Shown here one piece after another: positions 1 through 5,485 of a stretch of 5,862 bases of DNA; the first letter of the stretch is position 1, and every line of letters starts with the position of its first letter. Source of the DNA: Planctomycetota bacterium (lineage in GTDB: Bacteria; Planctomycetota; UBA1135; UBA2386); assembly GCA_003235605.1 (NCBI GenBank), contig QJVU01000607.1, positions 1-5,862 on the forward strand. Reading direction: 5' to 3'. A model generated the notes under the pieces. That model did no database searches, was not told the DNA's origin, and saw only the letters and a program-made list of their open reading frames with translations. Both the position numbers and the translations under genes were made by a program.

Positions 1-996
1 GTAACGAGACACGGACTCGACCACGGCTGCGTTGGTAGCCGCCGGCGAGGTGGGATCGATGTGCTGGGAGATCCCCACCGGAAACACCTGGTGTCCCGCC
101 AGGGCAGCCGAGCGGGCGAGGCGCTGGTGGCCGATGCCGGCACCGCCCAGGCGGCCGATGTCGTTGAGGAAGACGATGCGCACGCTGGGCAGGCCGGGCT
201 TGGGCTCGGTTCGTTTCTCTGGCCAGTGGCCGGTGCGCGCCAGGAAGGCATCCCGGACCTTCGGTAGCTCCGCCATGAACCCGTGGGTGGCGCTGGTCTT
301 CTGTTGTTCGTGCACCCGGTAGCGCACGATCGGCCGGCCGATCACATGAAGTCGGGCTCCGACCTCCGCGAACCGCAGCCAGAGCTCGTAGTCCATGGAG
401 TAGAACCAGGATTCGTCCACGCTGCCGCCCGCGCGCAGCCAGAGCTCGCGGGTGAACATCACCTCCGGCTGGTAGAAGAACTTGCCGGTGTTCCAGCAAC
501 CATCCAGGTCCAGCAAGTCGTCCACCGGCAGCGGTCCATCCGCGCAGCTCGTCAGGTGCGCGTTGAGCAGCTTGCCGTCCTGATGCAGCTCGCAGATGCC
601 TGCCACGAGGTCGGCGCCGGAGGTGTGGAAGGCCATGGCCATGGCTGCCAGGGCCCCCGGCACCAGGGCATCGTCGCTGTTGATCCAGGTCAGGATCTCA
701 CCCGTGGCCCGTGCCATGCCCTTGTTGATGGCGTGCGACTGACCCCGGTCGGGTTCGCTTTCGACGTGGTCGATGCGGTGGCGGTAACGCTCCACGATCG
801 ACATGGTCTGGTCGCTGGAGCCGCCGTCGATCAGGATGTACTCCAGGTTCGGGTAGCCCTGGTCCAGGACGGAGCGGATGGTTTCCTCGATGAAGCGGCC
901 CTGGTTGAACGAGGGGGTCACCACCGAGATCCGTGGCCACGGCGAGCTGTCCGGCAGGGCCGGAGGAAGGTCGGAACGCTCGAATGCCGGCTGCAC
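1..996 (-). CDS. Two-domain glycosyltransferase, GT2 followed by GT4-like domain (partial, C-terminus beyond left edge)
   Basis: Cytoplasmic sugar transferase expected to act on a growing surface glycan. 332 residues are visible without a stop. Residues 22-110 are a classic GT2 nucleotide-sugar domain: ISVVTPSFNQG (23-33), IDGGSSD (56-62), EPDRGQSHAINKG (81-93) and the metal-binding INSDD (105-109). Residues 199-209 (YSMDYELWLRF) match the acceptor-side region of the same family. After a Pro-rich linker (about 260-271), a new Rossmann-like start appears: VRIVFLNDIGRLGGAGIGHQR (272-291, with GGAG and a GHQV strand), as at the N-terminus of GT4 enzymes. This suggests a bifunctional enzyme, but the GT4 catalytic half is outside the window. 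The GTG start at 994-996 is chosen because an in-frame TAG lies three codons upstream and no other start codon precedes the GT2 core. No clear Shine-Dalgarno is seen. Confidence is high for GT2 and moderate for the fusion. Confidence 0.9.
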   Translation of the reverse strand, partial: MQPAFERSDLPPALPDSSPWPRISVVTPSFNQGRFIEETIRSVLDQGYPNLEYILIDGGSSDQTMSIVERYRHRIDHVESEPDRGQSHAINKGMARATGEILTWINSDDALVPGALAAMAMAFHTSGADLVAGICELHQDGKLLNAHLTSCADGPLPVDDLLDLDGCWNTGKFFYQPEVMFTRELWLRAGGSVDESWFYSMDYELWLRFAEVGARLHVIGRPIVRYRVHEQQKTSATHGFMAELPKVRDAFLARTGHWPEKRTEPKPGLPSVRIVFLNDIGRLGGAGIGHQRLARSAALAGHQVFPVGISQHIDPTSPAATNAAVVESVSRY

Positions 997-1032
997 GGTG
1001 GCAGTCTAGGCTTCGCAAACGGAGTGCGCCAC

Positions 1033-1102
1033 TTGCGAGCGGCCTGTCTTTCCTTGCGAGCGGCCTGTCTTTCCTTGCGAGCGGCCTGTCTTTCCTTGCG
1101 AG
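1033..1102. repeat. 21-bp perfect tandem repeat, 3.3 copies, between two glycosyltransferase genes
   Basis: Three identical 21-bp units lie head to tail at 1033-1053, 1054-1074 and 1075-1095, followed by the first 7 bases of a fourth unit (1096-1102). Each unit begins ttgcgagcgg and ends tgtctttcc on the plus strand. The array sits wholly between the stop codon at 1112 and the GTG at 996 of two leftward genes. On their sense strand each unit carries the purine-rich string caaggaaagacagg. The unit has no stop codon in the frames checked and is seven codons long, so copy-number change would not shift a reading frame. Confidence 0.97.
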
Positions 1103-1111
1103 GCTCCTGGC

Positions 1112-1912
1112 TCAGCGAGGCTTCAGCCACCGATAGCTGAGCTGCGTGCGCCAGCGCAGGATCCGGTGCAGCGCCAGCGCCAGGCTGCCGCGCCAGCCCA
1201 TGTCGTCGGCGTGCTTGCTGGCGGTCTGGTAGGCAGCGTCCAGCTGGTCACGCACGTTGCGGCTGCCCTTGGCTGCGGCATGAACCCGAAATGCGGCCAG
1301 CTCCTCTTCCAGGACGATCGGTGCGCGCACGCGGGCAAATCGCAGCCACAGGTCGTAGTCCATGTCGTAGTGCTTGTTCTTGTCCAGGGGACCGGCTGCC
1401 GTCCACATGGCGCGGTTCCAGAACACGGCCATCTGCGGAATGAAGTTCTCCGTCAAGAGCTTGAAGCGGGAGAAACAGCGACCGCGCCATGCCTTGTAGC
1501 GTGCGATCCAGTCACTGATACGATTGCCGTCCTCGTCGATCATGGCGGCGCGACCATAGATCCACGCCGGCTCCTCTCCGACTGGCAAGCGCTCCAGCAC
1601 TCGCGCAAGGGCTCCCGGCTGCAGCCGGTCATCGGAGTTCAGCCAGCCCAGGATCTCGCCCTGGGCCTTGTCCAAGCCGCGGTTGACGGCGTCGGACTGG
1701 CCCTCGTCCGGCGCGAACTCGAGCAACAGACGATCCCCGAATTCGCGCGCGAGTCGTTGCAAGAGCTCCCGGGAACCGTCCGTGGATCCGGGATCCAACA
1801 CCCGCAGGTCGACGTTGACACCCTGTTCCAACACCGACCGCACCGACTCCTCCAGGAACCTCGCCTGCTGGTAGCTGGGCATCACGATCGAGACTGCTGC
1901 AGAGCCGGACAC
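1112..1912 (-). CDS. Family 2 glycosyltransferase
   Basis: Single-domain GT2 enzyme (266 residues from this start) expected to transfer a sugar from a nucleotide donor to a lipid-linked glycan at the cytoplasmic membrane face. Motifs: VSIVMPSYQQ (7-16), VLDPGSTDGS (38-47, with Pro where Gly is commoner), APDEGQSDAVNRG (67-79), the DxD-type LNSDD (91-95), ENFIPQMAVFWNR (155-167) and YDMDYDLWLRF (182-192). It is clearly related to the GT2 domain of the next gene, so the two look like tandem paralogues. The reading frame is open to a GTG at 2014 (300 residues), but the extra 34 residues show no GT2 feature, and that start would leave 17 bp to the divergent permease gene. I prefer the GTG at 1910-1912 (MSGSAAVSIV), with TTG at 1915 as another option. 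No good Shine-Dalgarno separates them. The product ends in a basic tail (RWLKPR) with no membrane segment. Confidence 0.9.
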   Translation of the reverse strand: MSGSAAVSIVMPSYQQARFLEESVRSVLEQGVNVDLRVLDPGSTDGSRELLQRLAREFGDRLLLEFAPDEGQSDAVNRGLDKAQGEILGWLNSDDRLQPGALARVLERLPVGEEPAWIYGRAAMIDEDGNRISDWIARYKAWRGRCFSRFKLLTENFIPQMAVFWNRAMWTAAGPLDKNKHYDMDYDLWLRFARVRAPIVLEEELAAFRVHAAAKGSRNVRDQLDAAYQTASKHADDMGWRGSLALALHRILRWRTQLSYRWLKPR

Positions 1913-2031
1913 CAAGACACGGTAGTGCTCATCGGTGACCGACGGCAAGATTTTCGGTGACGGCGAGCGGCCGGAGCGAGGCCCCTGGATTCTGCGGTGA
2001 AACCCGGTAATCACTACCCGCGTAGTCCGCC
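1913..2031. promoter_or_regulatory. Divergent intergenic region between glycosyltransferase and wzm-like genes
   Basis: If the leftward glycosyltransferase starts at 1912, this 119-bp stretch must hold the promoters of both transcription units. I find no convincing -35/-10 pair on either strand; GGTAAT at 2006-2011 is the only weak -10-like hexamer for the permease. A short dyad ACTAC(CCGC)GTAGT occupies 2013-2026, immediately before the permease GTG and over the alternative GTG of the glycosyltransferase. A second small dyad, CGGT-G-ACCG, lies at 1933-1941. Either could be chance. The assignment rests on gene orientation. Confidence 0.4.
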
Positions 2032-2829
2032 GTGCAGACCTTCACCGATACCTACAGGCACCGGTTCATCCTCAACAACCTGGTGGCCAAGAACCTCAAG
2101 ATCCTGTACCGCAACATGGCGCTGGGTTTGCTGTGGGCGGTGCTGAATCCGCTGGTGATGATCACGGTGCTGACCGTGGTATGGCGGGTGTTCGTTCCGG
2201 GACAGCCCAGCTTCGCCTCCTTCGTGATGGTGGCCTACGTCCCGTACGTGTTCTTCCAGTACTGCCTTTCGGGATGCACGCAATCCATCGTCAGCAACGC
2301 CATCTTGGTGAAGAAGGTGAGCTTCCCCCGCCAGATCCTGCCGTTCTCGGTGGTCCTCACCCACCTCATCCACTTTCTGATCCAGATCCCACTGGTGGTG
2401 ATCGTGCTCATGTTGTTCCCGCCGCCGGGCAACGTGCTCGGGGCGCAGCTGCTGTGGCTTCCCGTGATCTTCGCCGTGCAGCTTGGTTTGGTGACGGGCG
2501 CCGGCCTGCTGGTGGCCGGCCTGAACGTCGTCTACCGGGACACCCAATACATCGTGGATTCGGCCCTGCTGCTGTTGTTCTGGTTCTCCTCTCTCCTGTT
2601 CGATGGGCGCGACAAGTCCTCTGCGCTCCAGGTGCACGAGTGGATGTTCTTCCTGTACTACCTCAACCCGCTCGCGGGCATCAGCGAGGCCTATCGCAGT
2701 GTCCTGTTCTACGGGCAGGCGCCCCAGGCCTTGACCTTCCTGATGGCGGTGGGAATGACCACCCTGCTCGGGGCCTGGGGCATCAGGAGCTTCTGGGTCC
2801 ACGAGAGGGACTTCGCGGACTTGGTCTGA
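2032..2829 (+). CDS. wzm: ABC-2 type polysaccharide export permease (Wzm-like)
   Basis: Inner-membrane permease of 265 residues, the usual length for Wzm/TagG-type exporters, which pair with a Wzt-type ATPase to move lipid-linked polysaccharide across the membrane. A basic amphipathic N-terminus (residues 9-28, with NLVAKNLKILYRN) precedes about six hydrophobic segments: roughly 32-54, 62-80, 103-128, 138-165, 174-190 and 236-256. Family hallmarks are LLWAVLNPL (33-41), KVSFPRQILP (95-104), NVVYRDTQYIV (165-175) and YLNPLAGISEAYR (210-222). The GTG at 2032 gives the expected N-terminus; there is no strong Shine-Dalgarno. The stop lies 1 nt before the ATPase ATG, so the two are translationally and transcriptionally linked. 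The symbol is by family resemblance; the exported glycan cannot be identified. Confidence 0.93.
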   Translation: MQTFTDTYRHRFILNNLVAKNLKILYRNMALGLLWAVLNPLVMITVLTVVWRVFVPGQPSFASFVMVAYVPYVFFQYCLSGCTQSIVSNAILVKKVSFPRQILPFSVVLTHLIHFLIQIPLVVIVLMLFPPPGNVLGAQLLWLPVIFAVQLGLVTGAGLLVAGLNVVYRDTQYIVDSALLLLFWFSSLLFDGRDKSSALQVHEWMFFLYYLNPLAGISEAYRSVLFYGQAPQALTFLMAVGMTTLLGAWGIRSFWVHERDFADLV

Positions 2830-2830
2830 C

Positions 2831-3574
2831 ATGGGCGGCACGATCAAGCTGGAGCAGGTGTCGAAGCGCTTCTGGCTGGCGCGGCAGAAGCCGTTCCTGG
2901 CCAGGGAGCTGTTCCGCAAGCTCCTGCAGCGGCCGTCCAGCGTCGACCATGTCTGGGCGCTCCGGAACATCGACCTCGAGATCGGACCCGGGGAAGCGGT
3001 GGGGGTCGTCGGAGCCAACGGCTCCGGCAAGAGCACACTGCTCTCCTTGGTGGCGCGGACCGCGTACCCGACCGAGGGCATGGTCACCGTGAACGGAAGA
3101 ATCGGTCCCCTGCTGGAGCTGGGGGCAGGGTTCCACCCGGACCTCACAGGCTACGAGAACATCTTCTTGAACGCTTCGCTCCTGGGGATGGACCGCCGGC
3201 AGGTCGAGCGCCACCTCGACGCCATCATCGAGTTCTCGGGCATCGGCGAGTTCATCGACACGCCGATCCAGACCTATTCCACCGGCATGACCGCCCGCCT
3301 CGGCTTTGCGGTGATCGCGCACTCCGAGCCGGAGATCCTGCTGGTCGACGAGTCCCTGTCCGTTGGCGACGCCAGGTTCCAGCTGCGCTGCGAGCAGGCC
3401 ATCCGGGGCTTTCTCGCCAGCGGCACGACGATGTTCCTGGTCTCGCATGATCTGGCCACGATCGAACGGGTATGCCACCAGGTGGTATGGCTGGACCAGG
3501 GCCGGATCCGAGCACGGGGCCCGGTGCCGCAGATCCTAGACAGCTACCGGAAGTTCCAGCAGGGTGCAGCGTAG
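2831..3574 (+). CDS. wzt: ABC transporter ATPase for polysaccharide export (Wzt-like, short form)
   Basis: Cytoplasmic ATPase partner of the preceding permease, 247 residues. Motifs in order: Walker A GANGSGKST (61-69), LGAGFHPDLTGYENI (97-111) typical of polysaccharide exporters, the variant signature YSTGM (149-153) in place of LSGGQ, Walker B ILLVDE (169-174), D-loop region SLSVGD (175-180) and H-loop SHD (205-207). The long insert between the first strand and Walker A (about 14-45, RFWLARQKPFLARELFRK and on) is also characteristic of the Wzt/TagH group. The protein stops soon after the nucleotide-binding domain, so it lacks the C-terminal carbohydrate-binding domain of Wzt proteins that recognise a capped O-polysaccharide. 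Export is therefore probably not gated by a terminal modification recognised by this subunit. The ATG at 2831 follows the permease stop by 1 nt, and its 3' end overlaps the next gene by 11 nt. Confidence 0.95.
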   Translation: MGGTIKLEQVSKRFWLARQKPFLARELFRKLLQRPSSVDHVWALRNIDLEIGPGEAVGVVGANGSGKSTLLSLVARTAYPTEGMVTVNGRIGPLLELGAGFHPDLTGYENIFLNASLLGMDRRQVERHLDAIIEFSGIGEFIDTPIQTYSTGMTARLGFAVIAHSEPEILLVDESLSVGDARFQLRCEQAIRGFLASGTTMFLVSHDLATIERVCHQVVWLDQGRIRARGPVPQILDSYRKFQQGAA

Positions 3575-3959
3575 CCACGTCACAGCCCTGCTCCTGCTGC
3601 TGCTTGCGGGTCACCTGCTGTTCGGTATCGGACGCATCCCGCACGGTGTGTTCGGCAAGCGCCAGACCGAGGCTGCGTTCTACCATCGCGTGGGTCGGGG
3701 CCGGTACCTCCTGGAGGCCAGGGACTACCAGGGTTGGCACGCTGTGGAGTGGCTGCTTCGGAACACGCCGGAGAAGAGCGTGATCCTCTGGCGCGGGGAG
3801 GCCAAGGGTTCATTCGAGCTTGTGGCGGACCTGGTGTTCCCGCGCCTGCTCTACGACGCCTCGCGGGTGCGGCCGGGAACGGACACCGTTCTTGGTCTGC
3901 CCATAGCCTCGAAAGTGCTGGTGGGTCTGGGTGGCGACCTCGAGCTCGTGCCGCGATGA
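3564..3959 (+). CDS. Small membrane-anchored protein of unknown function, cluster companion of the GT-C-like gene
   Basis: A 131-residue protein I cannot assign to a named family. It has one strongly hydrophobic N-terminal segment (about 7-23, VTALLLLLLAGHLLFGI), read as a signal anchor or uncleaved signal. A mixed alpha/beta domain of about 100 residues follows, predicted periplasmic, with the segment WHAVEWLLRNTPEKSVILW (58-76) and PRLLYDAS (93-100). No cysteines or recognisable catalytic motif are visible. The pattern of a WLRxxTPxxxVILW segment followed by PRLLYD vaguely recalls soluble domains attached to polytopic glycosyltransferases, but this is memory-based. The GTG start at 3564 overlaps the ATPase gene by 11 nt. 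That supports tight coupling, and the only hydrophobic leader in the frame begins right there. It precedes the GT-C-like gene by 24 nt. Coding is supported by high GC third positions and the coherent leader, and an antisense alternative looks like a shadow. Confidence 0.78.
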   Translation: MQRSHVTALLLLLLAGHLLFGIGRIPHGVFGKRQTEAAFYHRVGRGRYLLEARDYQGWHAVEWLLRNTPEKSVILWRGEAKGSFELVADLVFPRLLYDASRVRPGTDTVLGLPIASKVLVGLGGDLELVPR

Positions 3960-3997
3960 GGATCCGGTGATGGGGAACCCGTGATGAGGATCTTCCG
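3956..3997 (+). repeat. Imperfect 14-bp tandem repeats forming a stop/start relay at a gene junction
   Basis: Three consecutive 14-bp units start at 3956 (ATGAGGATCCGGTG), 3970 (ATGGGGAACCCGTG) and 3984 (ATGAGGATCTTCCG). Units 1 and 2 agree at 11 of 14 positions, and units 1 and 3 share their first nine bases. Every unit begins with ATG. The upstream gene's TGA (3957-3959) overlaps the first ATG. The ORF from 3956 (MRIR) ends in a TGA at 3968-3970 overlapping the second ATG. The ORF from 3970 (MGNP) ends in a TGA at 3982-3984 overlapping the ATG of the GT-C-like gene. The string GGGGA at 3972-3976 is placed as a Shine-Dalgarno for the ATG at 3984. Confidence 0.75.
3972..3976 (+). promoter_or_regulatory. 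Ribosome binding site deciding the start of the GT-C-like gene
   Basis: GGGGA ends 7 nt before the ATG at 3984 and 4 nt before the in-frame GTG at 3981. The longer spacing is the more usual one, so ATG 3984 is preferred; the two products differ by one residue. Confidence 0.5.
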
Positions 3998-5444
3998 CGG
4001 CGTCTACCTGGGGCTGGCCCTGTTTGCTCTCCTCGCGCACCTTCTGCTGGGCCTCGGCGGATCGGTTGCACCGCTGTGGCTGCCCGTCTGTCTTGGCATG
4101 GGTGTGGCCCTGGCCCTGCGCCAGGGAACCGCCGCTGCCGTGGCGCCAGGTCCTGGAGCCGCTGTCCGTCCCTGGGTGCTGGCCACGACGATCCTCATCG
4201 TGGTGACGGTGGCTGTTGCGTTGGGGGTGGCCGTGACCACTACTCCGGCCTACGACTGGGACGCCGTGGCGGCCTGGTCCGTGAAGGCCAAGCGCCTGCT
4301 TCAGAATCCCAGCCTTGCGCAGCCGTTCTTCGAGGACCCGGGGGTCTGGCATCACAGCCGCGACTATCCGCTCCTGCAGCCCCTGTGCCTGGCGAGCAGC
4401 CAAGCGTTGCTGGGGGAGGGGCTGGGCCGGTTGTGGTTCGTGACCCTGTACGTGTTGATGGTGGGCACCGCTGGCTTCGCGGTCCGGAATGCCGGTGCTG
4501 GTGTCGATGCCGCGTGCGCCGCGGCTGTCGCGCTGGGCGTCACGCCCATTCTGGTGGACCCCACGGGCGGTGGCTTCACGTCCGGCTACGCCGATGCCTT
4601 CCTGGCCACGGCCATCACCGCTGCCGCCGCCGGCCTCGTGCTCAGCGATGCGTGGCTGGTGGCGTCTGCCATCGTCCTCATGATCGTGATCAAGCCCGAG
4701 GGTTTGGTCTACGGCGCTCTGGTCGTGGCGGTGCCGTGGCTTCGGGACCAGCGGGTCCTGCTGGTGTCCGCCGTGGGGGGCTTCGTGCTGGCTGCCGGTC
4801 TCTGGCTGCCGATCCAGCTGCAGCTGCAGCAGGCGGACCACGGGGGTTCCGGGTGGGTGGTCTGGGCCGGTCTGCTGGGCATCGGCGTGGTCCTGGTTCT
4901 CGCCCAGCGCTGGATCCGCCCGAGCCAACGCTCAGCCTGGGTTCTGGCGCTGGTCGTGGTGCTGGCGGCCTTGGCGTCCCTGGCCCTGCTGAAGCTGCTG
5001 CTCACGGGTATGGGCCAGGCAGATGGTTGCCTGACCAGCTACTTCCGGGATCCAGGCCGCCCTCTCGACCGGCTGCCGCGGTTGCCCCAAATCGTCTGGG
5101 GAGTGGTTTCGTACCTGTTCCTACCGCGCAAGGTCGGCCTGCTGTTTGCCTTCCTGCTGGCATGGGTGGTCCTCCACAAGCGCCTGCGGCCGTGGACTGC
5201 CCCAGCCTCGGCTCCTGCCGTTGGACTGCTGCTGGCCTTGGCCGCGCCCTGCCTGCTGATGCCGTACCTGCTCTCCACCGAGGACAATCTGGCACACCAC
5301 CTCCGTTCGAGCATGGGGAGGTTGGTGCTGCACTGGCTCGGCGCCGGCTGGGTGCTGGGGGGCCTGGCGATCGGGCAGGTGCTGGCTCCGGCCAATGCCC
5401 GGCAAGCCTCCTACCCCCGGCGCACTGCTCCGGACCCCTGTTGA
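3984..5444 (+). CDS. Polytopic membrane protein, GT-C (ArnT/PMT-like) glycosyltransferase candidate
   Basis: Integral membrane protein of 486 residues with roughly 12-14 hydrophobic segments, probably a lipid-phosphate-sugar-dependent transferase working at the periplasmic face. Numbering from the GTG one codon upstream: two short membrane segments (6-25, 29-47), a third at 65-87, then a polar loop with YDWDAVAAWSVKAKRL (91-106) and HHSRDYPLLQPL (124-135). Acidic residues in the first periplasmic loop and a following DYPLL motif are what I recall from uncharacterised ArnT-like GT-C proteins; D92 and D94 are the catalytic candidates. A KPEG motif (238-241) follows a membrane segment, and HLRSSMGRLVLHW (440-452) near the C-terminus resembles the conserved region before the last helix in this group. 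The tail after about 470 is short and polar. It follows the small anchored protein by 24 nt. The acceptor is unknown. Coding is certain; the GT-C call is moderate. Confidence 0.82.
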   Translation: MRIFRGVYLGLALFALLAHLLLGLGGSVAPLWLPVCLGMGVALALRQGTAAAVAPGPGAAVRPWVLATTILIVVTVAVALGVAVTTTPAYDWDAVAAWSVKAKRLLQNPSLAQPFFEDPGVWHHSRDYPLLQPLCLASSQALLGEGLGRLWFVTLYVLMVGTAGFAVRNAGAGVDAACAAAVALGVTPILVDPTGGGFTSGYADAFLATAITAAAAGLVLSDAWLVASAIVLMIVIKPEGLVYGALVVAVPWLRDQRVLLVSAVGGFVLAAGLWLPIQLQLQQADHGGSGWVVWAGLLGIGVVLVLAQRWIRPSQRSAWVLALVVVLAALASLALLKLLLTGMGQADGCLTSYFRDPGRPLDRLPRLPQIVWGVVSYLFLPRKVGLLFAFLLAWVVLHKRLRPWTAPASAPAVGLLLALAAPCLLMPYLLSTEDNLAHHLRSSMGRLVLHWLGAGWVLGGLAIGQVLAPANARQASYPRRTAPDPC

Positions 5445-5468
5445 CAGAAGAACTTTGCAATGTAAAGT
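5441..5468 (+). promoter_or_regulatory. Candidate sigma-70 promoter for the right-hand gene
   Basis: A perfect -35 hexamer TTGACA (5441-5446) is followed after 16 bp by TAAAGT (5463-5468), four of six matches to the -10 consensus. The stretch 5441-5468 is visibly AT-richer than the surrounding sequence. The -35 overlaps the TGA stop of the upstream gene (5442-5444). Transcription would start near 5475, leaving a leader of only about 10 nt before the ATG at 5486. Confidence 0.65.
5452..5468. promoter_or_regulatory. 17-bp near-perfect palindrome, candidate operator
   Basis: ACTTTGCAATGTAAAGT is symmetric about A5460: seven of the eight base pairs are complementary, the exception being G5457 against T5463. 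It fills most of the spacer and the whole -10 hexamer of the candidate promoter. A bound dimeric repressor would therefore block RNA polymerase. Its position and symmetry suggest an operator; the regulator is not in the window. Confidence 0.6.
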
Positions 5469-5485
5469 GGACCGCCGACCTCGCC

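Noticed and set aside
918..1130. 70-residue minus-strand frame with (KERQAAR)-type repeats spanning the 21-bp array, overlapping the end of one glycosyltransferase and the start of the next
   Set aside because: The charged repeat looks protein-like, but the unit lacks stops in every frame I translated, there is no ribosome binding site, and the rest of the product is low-complexity Arg/Pro typical of off-frame translation.
283..1140. 285-residue plus-strand open frame opposite the two-domain glycosyltransferase, ending in three copies of a seven-residue repeat
   Set aside because: The opposite strand encodes an unmistakable GT2 domain in full register. The plus-strand product has shadow composition (many His, Gln, Val, Gly), and its repeat is just the translation of the 21-bp array.
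2014..3147. 377-residue minus-strand open frame opposite wzm and wzt
   Set aside because: It is antisense to two clear ABC transporter genes with intact motifs. Its His/Gln/Glu-rich product is the usual shadow of high-GC hydrophobic genes.
3945..4000. Possible terminator between the small protein gene and the GT-C gene
   Set aside because: There is no GC-rich stem followed by a T run. The junction consists of short tandem repeats and start/stop overlaps consistent with read-through in one operon.
4815..4832. Short CAG/CTGCAG-rich run within the GT-C gene
   Set aside because: It encodes a short alternating Leu/Gln stretch (QLQLQQ) in a loop; too short to treat as a separate repeat.
3810..4928. 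372-residue minus-strand open frame opposite the GT-C-like gene
   Set aside because: It is the antisense shadow of a polytopic membrane protein; no domain or start signal was found, and the composition is implausible.
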